Assembly (NCBI RefSeq): GCF_026262505.1
Contig: NC_067208.1
Coordinates: 14,021,962 to 14,085,961, forward strand
Length of the DNA stretch: 64,000 nt
Origin: Trichomonas vaginalis G3
Lineage: Eukaryota; Parabasalia; Trichomonadida; Trichomonadidae
Direction of reading: 5' to 3'
The notes beneath the pieces are model-generated. The model did no database searches. It worked only from the letters and a program-made list of their open reading frames with translations, and was not told where the DNA came from. The stretch's first letter is position 1. The number at the start of each line of letters is the position of its first letter. Made by a program: the position numbers and the translations under genes. Below are positions 21,801 through 30,200 of this stretch, in pieces.

Positions 21801-21943
21801 ATAGGGTTGCTTGACATTTGTTGCAACATAGTGGGGTCATTCATAATTTGTTGTTGCAACTGTTGTTGTGGTGTTAGTTTTACTATTGGATGTTTCAATG
21901 CTCTCTTCCTCTTACGTATATTCTTACGTAGCTTACGTGGCAT
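18731..21943 (-). CDS. Polinton 1070-residue coiled-coil / Pro-Gln protein
   Basis: A long intact frame. Residues 1-17 are strongly basic (RKLRKNIRKRKR), like DNA-binding core peptides of adenoviruses. Residues ~25-60 are Gln/Met-rich; ~75-380 are Lys/Glu/Ala-rich coiled coil. Around residues 385-410 there are tandem GTYxPAG units, then Pro-Thr-Val-Gln-Asn repeats, then an alpha-helical C-terminal half ending in a Lys-rich tail. It probably forms a scaffold or core protein inside the particle, an inference from composition and its place beside the capsid gene. Piece C carries a broken copy (about 51,780-55,053). Confidence 0.65.
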   Translation of the reverse strand: MPRKLRKNIRKRKRALKHPIVKLTPQQQLQQQIMNDPTMLQQMSSNPMLLNRVIGAQSGGLRAALLAKMAGYGGAADGTAYNPQSQMNLSSLKNQITDVKKSNIDIQKQISENEKKLEYDRHTKKLNELNVEKKKKEEQLKELSTEEYAKKVSEKAAEVAKMEQDVINLKNHTTQYKVLKDEEIKQKAPKTYMDSDEYKKEVEANVKAEKLLQLQNQTVQYENLAQESKNNDAAMQKAMKSAEYIKANNDWLDAQANAKAAQLIGSIRTKIQADEDSSNEALMNADFKNAFEALHSKVKLVNDFSSGKKLKSEGFDNELREVAQNMTKITDAATRQAVQSAYDAVRATVVESQEKELQQTKTDLVNAFLKTKSQVGHYAADGTYVPAGGTYIPAGGTYILASGTYMPPNPPREAPAPGLPNTFTSSHGHRHRHAPKPTQQPTVQNPAPQPTVQNTAPQPTVQNTAPQQPQTEQGHKRSREQGNQEFLKMLKENYGYPDTLDFSDRYKEAIRKFKEGNTDPNLFSFMVQHQMGYNFKPGKYKLAKGYDLIAYHPNDMDEFTPRYLVSEINDNSTIFMKRVKNRDGTKEERVMNADGLNRELVKNGLGIYEMPADEVQETPQEEVQIQPDMEEIVQQQQLEEPEGNEHVPPLETNFTELDEDLEQPKNLDPQQVYAENMESFQESKKNSADIVEEYRKMFADIQKTPTSDENIQHRMEVLKENVRKYNNPFYLRPYNVQSLDELGENKRLNFNKTYRNETLFKVHSEPSQYGNKPTFVSADYGTTMRWGHKANPDRWFINLQPQFQEVVDAMEVNGEPDIAGIFSAALMPLKDMKHADILDQYEMNMADGNITPDVLEHLSQRTTQNHRDGIFGEEFRKKVREREGREPIVHDLANESLQNVIKTYFADNELRRDEYLRKLKWTVPNEMLVLKNMFHDKIKPTTEINDARLKRWVKAFPFTKDIIGNMERKPEWLQKHIFGNELIPYGQALFEELEPETQERVMQTIREDSNTNYDKIFLGYWLPEMGDQSPKAKRTREIYNILGEHEAKMQQLEAEGKLPKATPKKKSRTK
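20530..20800 (-). repeat. Two coding minisatellites in the 1070-residue gene
   Basis: One set encodes three PTVQNxAPQ-type units (about 20,545-20,625), the other four GTYxxAG-type units (about 20,725-20,795). In piece C the same gene has two GTY units and a different Pro/Gln arrangement, so unit number varies between copies. Confidence 0.75.
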
Positions 21944-22410
21944 TTTAAGTGAAGTTAAAAAGCGGTTTTTGACAGATGTTTATATGACACTTTTTGTTCA
22001 GCACAAAAAAACTAACACTCGGTGAAAGTGTTGTCAGTTTTGTAAATAACCGTCTTATATCTCATTCTATAAGGGGGAAAGTCTTCTCAAAGATACTTCC
22101 TTGGAACGCCCGTTAACTTTCCTGTAGCGACGATAGACCCTTACTTGTCCGGACAAAGTTATACTATTTTGAGTGCTCTACAAAAAAGTCAACAGCGACG
22201 ACTCTCAAAACCGTTGTGTAAAAAGTTTTACCGTTGGACAAAAAAGTATATATAGAAAACAAAAAACGTTTATAGTTCATTCAATATTTGAGATGGAACG
22301 GTTTTCCAACGGTAACTATTAATAAAATAAAAAATATAGAGGGGGTCTCCGTTGACGAAAACGGTTCATCTCAAACTCTTATTTGAAAAAAACAGTTTAT
22401 TTTTGTCTAA
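21944..22410. promoter_or_regulatory. Divergent intergenic region with conserved block and AACGG sites
   Basis: Lies between the start of the 1070-residue gene and the forward gene at 22,411. About 22,030-22,210 is a ~180-base noncoding block nearly identical to 55,135-55,312 in piece C. About 22,211-22,364 carries six AACGG/CCGTT sites. Short AT-rich stretches with TATATATA precede the forward gene. No coding sequence is seen. Confidence 0.55.
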
Positions 22411-23374
22411 TGGCATTCGCTAGCGTGTTCGCTCCAAATTCACCTGAAGAAATTGCTTGCAGACTTTCAGCACCCACAGGTTTAGAACCTCAATATCAAA
22501 CTGCGCATCTACACATTCTCCAAGCAGAACAGACAATTCAAATTCAAATTTGTCCTGCAATTCACTCAATCCAAAGCCACTTTCACTACCAAAAACAATA
22601 CCAAACGAGCTCCGTATTACAAAGAACCACAGCAACGCTGAACTACGCAAAATACTACTCAGATTGTCTGAAGAATACTTCAATTCAAAGCCAGAAGAAA
22701 GAGTTCCTGCAACTTTTAACAAAGAATATTGTGAACAACTCAACAAAGTTCTTGCAGACTTTACCAAACTACAAAAAGAAACACCTGACCCATTCGAATT
22801 AGGTGACACAATTGTCAACTATTTTCCAACAATAACAAAGATAATGGTTGACAGAACTATATGTCAGCTTATTGAAAGTCTTCCACCCAAAGCTGCAAAA
22901 AAAGTCGAACAGCTTTGGGTCGAATTCAAATCAAAGAGTTACGGATATCAGGATGACGAAGAAGAACGTGAGTACGGACAAGAAACAGCAAAATGGCAAT
23001 GTCTTAGCTCACTCAACCCCAAGTTCAAACCATTATTTTACTCAGACAACAACACAATTCAAGTACGCAAAATTGCTATTCATTTCGTTAACCAAGCAGA
23101 AGACATTGAAGAAGGAGACTCTATCTCAGTTTATGTTTGCTACTGCAAGTTTTTCAAGGACGAATTTGGAGGACCAATTCTCATGCATGTCTTCAAGCCA
23201 CATCAGCAACTCTACGTTGAAACTGAAATAACACTCATGCATGGAATGTATCTCAAGTTTGAAAGCCAATTGGAAAACACATACAACATTTGGCTTTCAT
23301 ACATTCAGTTCGATACACCAGATGACTTTGATGTTGAAGAAGAAGAGTCCTCCGAATTCACACCAGAAGACTAA
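22411..23374 (+). pseudogene. Unassigned terminal gene of Polinton block B, broken
   Basis: Forward-strand gene whose longest open stretch is 22,457-23,374. The legible C-terminal ~200 residues are alpha-helical, then beta-rich (VYVCYCKFF...), ending in a very acidic Asp/Glu/Ser tail; a chaperone-like beta-sandwich with acidic tail is one possible reading. It is absent from the same position in piece C, where a short hairpin segment sits instead. It is either an element gene lost from C or a gene picked up by B. It carries few breaks. Confidence 0.5.
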
Positions 23375-23416
23375 CAATTTTCCGAATAAAAACTTCATTT
23401 ATACTAAACATCTTCA

Positions 23417-23477
23417 GGGCTAGAGGGCACGAAGTGCCTGGAAGCCCCACTTCCTTTTTTTTTTTTTTTTTTTTTTT
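23417..23477 (+). repeat. Right-terminal hairpin plus T-tract of Polinton block B
   Basis: GGCAC-GAA-GTGCC hairpin (23,426-23,438) inside an outer GGGCT/AGCCC pairing, followed by a 23-base T run (23,455-23,477). Beyond it, the sequence has no similarity to the flank of piece C, so this marks the element end. The same unit ends piece C. Confidence 0.7.
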
Positions 23478-25995
23478 CCTTACGTGTCAGATTTTTTGCG
23501 CATACGAAGAAGTCATGCTAGACATGAGCTATAAACCTGAAATTTTAGCAACATATTTAAAACTTTTTAAACTACAATACACTTTAATATTCAAGAACAA
23601 AAATATTCTTTTTAGAAATTACATAATTATTTTATGTGAAATCTATATAAAAACATATTTTGCGAGCGTAACTTTTTTCTTTATAAGCACCTTATATGAC
23701 TGATAAACTGTGAAGGCACATAATTGTTAATTCATAGAGTTGATATGTTTCCAAAATTGAGAGGAAATTTGAAAATTGAATACCCTTTCAATTCAATTTT
23801 CAAAAGATATCAGCTCCTTCAATAATTGAAGGACGATTTTGATCATTTGCTCTTAAAACAAGTATGCCATGGAGAAAAAAGTTACGCTCGCAAATCTGAA
23901 ATATAACTATCATATAAAAAAATTAAATTTCTAATTTTTTACTCTATAGATATTATTGGCCACTTGTGTAATGCATAAAAGTTTATGTCATATGCATATA
24001 TTTGGAAGTATGGGAGACGAGGGAAATTACTTCTATGAGGCACTAGGATTTTTAAAAATTTCTCTATCGGACTCACCATTCAATTTCTCGAAAATTAAAA
24101 AAAAATCAATAATAGCTAAAATGTATTATGCATAACAAATTTTAATGTTACACGGTATTTTTTGAACTTCATGACATGAATTTTCTTTATATTATTTTTT
24201 TTTTTTGGATTTTCTATGATTTATGCGATAGGCTGGAACAACATTGTAAGTGCAATGATATCATTTATAGAGAAATCTAAAACTTCAGCATTCAGAACTC
24301 GCAACCACAAAAATATTCATTTGCTAAGTAAGTAAAGTTGATTAAGTTCGACACTTAGCTTTTATACGTAAAACCAAGTGTGTATTGTTATTTCTTGTTA
24401 AATTATTGAGAAAAAAATAAATTGTAAGAGAAACGATACTGATTATTGAAATAATATTGAGGGTAGCTGCAGATTTCTTCATTAACATGCCGGAAATTTG
24501 TTAATCTTGGTTTTCTATCATAAAATCTGTCGAAGAATCTAAAAACGGAGATATGAAATAGAGATCATGTAAATCTAGAGTATCCTGTCAGAAAAATAGA
24601 CTAAGCATGTAACCCTTTTTTGGTCATAAACACTTTTTACCACTTAGTCATACAGATGATCATTAAATTTAAACGAGCACTTTTTGTCAGAATTTATTCT
24701 TTTACAAAGACAGAAGATTTTAGTATTATTTAATATTAGTGCTGTAGCAAAATTCAAAAAACGGTGAAAATTCAGTGAATTTGTGAATTCACATTTTTTT
24801 TTCGACATTTTTCTTGATATATCCATGCACATTAAGAACACAGCTTTGATACGCTTAAAAAAGCATATTTCATATGAAATTGTTAAAGAAATAAACAATT
24901 TATATAAAAATTGCACTTATGGGCAGTTTAGATATATAATTTATATATAACATATATACAAATCCATAGACAAAGTGCAATAACTACAATGTTGTAGAAA
25001 ATTACAGCAGAAATACTGACTTTTTGAAGGATAATAAGAATTCTTCTAAATGTTGTATTTTTATAATTTGATTGATTTTTTTTACTATTTCATTAATCTT
25101 TTATGAATAATAATTATTTTTAATATATGTGCTATTAAAATTTCAAATTTTGACTAATATATCTAAGTTATCTGAACGAAACATTTAGAAAATATCATAC
25201 TTACATTGAAATAGCAAGTAGAGCATATTAATAGCAAGTTTCTTGGCTTTATATCTATCATCTATTGTTGTTTGATCAAACAAAATTCACTCTATTATAT
25301 GGTGTCAATTAATTAAAACAATTTTTAATAGTTATTTATTTAGTGCGAATAAGTGCAAACTCATAAATGAATAACTTAATAGTAGAAATGAATTATCTGA
25401 TATAAATCTCACATTTTGTCCATCAGAAATACTTTAATTGCATACGCATAACTATTAGTAATACGTCTGGAGTGTCAATTAATAACAATCCCACAACAAG
25501 TAAAATTCAGATTTTTATTAAACTTATTTTTTCCTAAAAGTTTTCTCAAATTACTATATATACATATGTGGATAAAATAATAGTAATATTGTAAAAAATT
25601 AGATAATTTTTTTTATTTGAGAACCTCTCAAAAGTTCATTCAATTTATCAATTGTTTCAGTTTGATGTATATTCATTTCTGGAGCCTAAAACTTTAGCAA
25701 TCATGACAATATCATATTCTCTTTCTAACTACGCAATGTAAGGGTATCCTTAATCAATCTTTCAAACCAGCTGCAAAATTCCATCAAAATAGTTTTCATT
25801 GATCCAGATTCATTAAATAATAAAAAATAACAAGAATTCATGAATTAAGTTCCAATTTTTTGTTTTTTAAAAAATAGCTTTGGTTTATTTTTAATTCATA
25901 TATATATCCAATTCTAAGTAAGTACACGTAACAAATTTCAAAAATGTCAAGAAAATCAAGTAATATTTTGATTCATTGTTCGATAGTAGTTTTCA
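23478..25995. other. Host intergenic DNA, AT-rich
   Basis: No convincing gene in either strand: the open frames are short, Phe/Lys/Asn/Ile-rich and of noncoding composition. The only structure seen is the inverted-repeat element at 23,659-23,894. A TCATT initiator-like site at 25,973-25,977 belongs to the next gene. Confidence 0.6.
23659..23894. mobile_element. 236-bp nested inverted-repeat element (MITE-like)
   Basis: Perfect 22-bp terminal inverted repeats beginning TTTGCGAGCGTAAC (23,659-23,680 and 23,873-23,894). Inside is a second perfect 13-bp inverted pair, TTTGAAAATTGAA/TTCAATTTTCAAA, and a CCTTCAATAATTGAAGG dyad. There is no coding capacity and no clear target duplication. It is probably a miniature transposon or a folded noncoding element. 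Confidence 0.55.
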
Positions 25996-27039
25996 ATGCA
26001 TATTATTTCCTTCAGTTTTTCTTGGAATGAATTTTATGGATCAGATTCCTGCCAAAAATTCGACAAATCGGAGATTTCGGATTATAATTGCTATTTTATT
26101 GACTCCTCATATTTTGAATTCCTTGCAAATAGTATCGTTTATATTACCAAAAAATCATTAAACGCGAAATTTTTGATTGAAAAGTCGATATTTAGTTCTA
26201 TTAAAACCTCTGATTTTAGCCCAATTTGGTCCAATTTTTCTGGAGATTTTATCCAAAATAGGCTATTTGTCGAAAATGTTTCTACGACATCAGAAGTAGG
26301 AAAAGGATCCATGCCTGCTGGTCATTTTTGTTATGTTGAATCAGATAATATAGAAATAACTAAGAATTTTATTTATGAAACAAGTATTTCTTCATGCGGT
26401 GCTCCAAATCCATTATTTGTCAGCCAAGTTAGTTTGAATGAAGGAAACGTTCAATCGAATTGTTGCAATATATCAGACTGTTCATCAAAAATCAAAGGAT
26501 TTTTATCAATAGCTCCGACATCAAAAGATAGCTTTGTCAAGTTTTCAAATATCCATAACAATTCAAACTCCGATATCTCGAGTACTACGAATTCAAACGG
26601 AATACTTATATTGAATTTTAACAATATTAGTGAAATAAATTTTTCATATTGTACTATAACCCAAAACGTTGCAAGTAATGTTGTTTGCTTAAGGTATTTG
26701 ATTAATGGCTATTTTACTCATTGTATTTTCGAAAACAATGAAACAAACTAGATATTTTATGCCAGGGGAAAATATTGGGAAAATGATATTATAGCTTATG
26801 CAAAAATCTTTGTAACTGATTGTTATGCTGTAGCAAAAAAGTTTGATTCTACAATTGAATTCTCCAATGAAAGTCAAAATACTGTCAATTTTGACCATAT
26901 GCGTGATTCATTAAGTTTATTCGACTGTGAAAAAGTATGCTTTTTCCCGAAAGTTACAAATGATGAGAATTATCTCCATGTAGTGAACAGACGGATTCAG
27001 AATCATCCCTTTTTCTTTATTCATTTTCATTATAAATAA
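25996..27039 (+). pseudogene. Beta-helix-like repeat protein gene with one in-frame stop
   Basis: A 251-codon frame (25,996-26,751) continues in the same frame for 95 more codons after a single TAG to a TAA at 27,037-27,039. The sequence is rich in Asn/Ser/Ile/Phe/Cys with recurring short strands and turns (CxIFENNET, YCTITQNVASN), the pattern of parallel beta-helix (pectin-lyase-like) families that are expanded in trichomonads. No signal peptide or membrane segment is seen, so a 5' truncation is likely. A TCATT initiator-like site lies 21 bp upstream. The simplest reading is a decayed gene; stop readthrough or a sequence error is possible. Confidence 0.5.
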
Positions 27040-27290
27040 CTATATTGAATCCATACATTACTTTATTCATTTGAGTATTATACTTATATTCTTTAATTCC
27101 TCCTTTAGCAATTACTTCCAAAGTTGCTTGGAAATTATTACATGTTGGAGACGAAAAAGAAATATTTGTTTGTAACAACAACAATTCGAAAAAAGTTATC
27201 TTTGTGTAATTACTGAGAAATCTTTAATAAATGAATAATAAAAATTCATAGCTAAAAAATAAAGTTTTATCAAAAAAATACCAAAAAAAA

Positions 27291-30200
27291 TTATATATCC
27301 TCAACACTTTGAACTTCTTCTTCTTCCTCATCATCATCATCTAAATCTTCTTGAGTCAAATTATATCTCTTCATGACAGCATCCAAGTCAAAATCGCTAT
27401 CATCATCCTCTTCCTCATCATCTAATTTGAGATCTTTATTATTTTTCAGATTTTCAAGTAATTTGACATCATCTTCTTCCTCTTCATCATTTACAGCTTT
27501 CTTCTGATTGTCATCGCCGCCACCGACGTTGACATTCTTATTAAGCTGTTCTTCTATATTATCTGCGGACATTTTTCCTTTGATAGCCTGGTCTTCTTCT
27601 TCAGAATCATTTGATGGTTCTGGTCTTCTAGCAATATCTTCATAGCTTGTTATTGCTTCTTCCTCATCTTCTTTGATGTCTTTCTCTTCATCTTCCTTTG
27701 AGACTTCTACGTCTACTTCATCCGCAACTACTTTCTCGACTTCCTCTTCTTCGGAATTCGATTTTGTGAAGTTGATTTCATCTACTTCGTTGTCGCTTTT
27801 GAGGATATCTTCTTCTTCTTCGTCATCTTTAAGAGATATTGATTTGTTCTTTATTCTTTCCATTATCTTCGTGATTTCGTCATCATCAAAATCTACATCT
27901 GATTCTTCCTCTTCGTTTTCTTCTTTGTTTATTATTGGCTTTGGAATTTCATCATTTTCTTCTTCTTCTTTAGGTAAAGTTTGTTTTGGTTGTTCTCTGT
28001 TTGGAGAAGCTGATTTGTTGAGTTTCTCCATGATTGGTTTAATTTCTTCGTCATCTGAATCTTCCTCTTCTTCTTCGTCTTTTTGTTGATCTTCTGGTTT
28101 AATGAACTTGCTTAATAATGTTTTGATATCTTGATCATTTGATTCTTCTTCCTCTTCTTCTTCAACTGGTTTCTTGAATTTGTTTACAATTGCATTGACA
28201 TCTTCTTCTTCTTCAGTTGGTTTAACTTGTTCTTCTTCATCAACTGATTGTTTATTGATGTTTTTGATGATTTGATTGATGTCTTTATCAAATGATTCTT
28301 CTTCATCATTTTCTTCAACTTGTTTTTCTTGTTTAATTTGTTGATCTTCTTCTTCTTCAGAATCAAGATCTTTCTTTGAGATGTGGAATTTTCTGATTAA
28401 TTCATCAACAGAAAGATTTGTGTTATCATCATCATCTTCTTCGATTTCTTCCTCTTCAGCTTTCTTTTCTTGTTTTTGTTCTTCTTCATCATCGAAAATT
28501 ATCTTTCTGTTTGTAGATTTCTTTAATTCTTCTAAGAACTTCTTTGTGTCGATGTCATCTTCGTCTTCTTCTTCAGCATCAATCTTTACATCATCAGATA
28601 ATTTGGCTGATTCTTCCTCTTCTTCTTTCTCCTGAACTTCTTCTTCAGAATCTAAAACAGGTAACTTATAAGGAAGTTTAATCTTTTCTTGTATATCTTC
28701 TTCTATTTCTTCTTCCTCTTCTTCATCATCAACAATCAACTCTGTTTTGGCCGGTTCTGACTTAGCAGAGAATGATGACTTTTGAGATGTTTCTTTAACT
28801 GGTTCTGATTTGGCAGAAACAGAAGATTTAGCTGATGTTTCTTTAATTTGTTCTGATTTGGCAGAAACAGAAGATTTAGCTGATGTTTCTTTAATTTGTT
28901 CTGATTTGGCAGAAACAGAAGATTTAGCTGATGTTTCTTTAATTTGTTCTGATTTGGCAGAAACAGAAGATTTTGGAGAATTTTGTTTGGTTGGTTCTGG
29001 TTTTGGAGAAGATTGTTTTGGTTTGATTTCTTCTTCGCTTTCTTCGAAATCGATTTCAGCGTCGTAGTCATTTAAAAGACGCTTTGGAGATGATGGTTCT
29101 TTCTGTTTTGTCTCTTCTTCCTCTTCGTCATCAGCGAATCCTTGTGTGGAAACAGATGAAAGTTCGCCTGCAGCTTTGAGTAATCTCATGTCTTCGGAGT
29201 TGAATGTGTTACTCTCTTCTTCTTGTTTTTCTTCCTCTTCTTCATCTACTTTTTCTTTCTTTTCTTCAACAACATCTTCATCTGAAGCATCTTCTTCGAT
29301 TTCGATGTCTTTGTCCTGTTGTTCTTGTTCCTTCTTAAGAGAAGCTCTGATTTCTGCAATTCTCTTCTGGATATCTGATTCTGTTATCTCTGAATCGTCT
29401 TCCTCTTCTTCTACTTCTTCTTTCTTGGCGAATTTAGGAACAGGAATCTCTTCATCGTCTTCTTCTTCCTTTTCTGCAGCAGAATCTTGCATTGATGGCT
29501 CATCATCTGGGATTTGAGAGCTCTTCTGGGATCCGCTGTCTTTGTCTGCAATTTTAGCGTATCTCTTGAGGATGGCTTGGTACTTTTCATCGTCACTTTC
29601 TTCTTCATCTTCAAGATCTATGGATTTCTTGGCTTCTTTCATTGGCTTGATGTTGGCTGTGGAATCTTCTTCATCTTCATCGTCTTTGATTTGTTTCTTG
29701 GAAGGAACAGTCTTGATTTCGAGATCATCGGAATCTTCCTCTTCTTCGTCGGCCATGACCTTCTTTGTTGGCATTGGCTTGATCTCAATATCCTCAATGT
29801 CCTCTTCTTCCTCCAATTCAACAATTGGTTTCTTTGGAATTGACTTCTTTGTCTCTTCCTTGGCCTTGAATGGCTTGATTTCTTCTTCAGAATCGTCATC
29901 AAGATCGATATCGTCCTTCTTTGATGTCTTTGGAAGTGGTTTCTTTGGAATAATTTCCTCGCTTGACAAATCTTCATCATTAAGGTACTTATTCATCAGT
30001 CTATCGAAATCTGTGCTTGGTTTAGAAGCTGGCTTCGTCTCAGATTTCTTCTCTGGCTTTGGCTGATCTTGAGATTTGTAAGATTCGTGCTTCTTGAGAA
30101 TTGCACGGACATCGGAGTCATCGGGATCTGAATCTAAATCGACGTTTGTGCCGTTGAGAACTCTACGAATGAGTTCACTTGTAGAACTTTCGCCGGATTC

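Larger units (their letters stand above)
1..23477. mobile_element. Polinton (Maverick) block A/B, left end outside the window
   Basis: A trichomonad-type Polinton recognised by its gene set: rve integrase, family B DNA polymerase, packaging ATPase, SF3 helicase, double jelly-roll capsid and fibre genes. The left terminus lies beyond the window; the right terminus is the hairpin/T-tract near 23,417-23,477. It is read as one element of more than 23 kb because the gene order runs on without obvious host DNA, but two abutting fragments cannot be excluded. The left ~13 kb is badly broken, with dozens of interruptions. About 13.7-22 kb has only a handful and includes whole frames. High similarity to copies C and D implies a young insertion. 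Confidence 0.85.

Noticed and set aside
23455-23477. T-run as a Pol III terminator
   Set aside because: No A or B box was seen upstream; it coincides with the element end in both copies, so a terminus feature is more likely.
23434-23703. An 89-codon frame running through the T-tract
   Set aside because: The Phe run is just the poly-T tract and the rest is AT-rich host DNA of noncoding composition.
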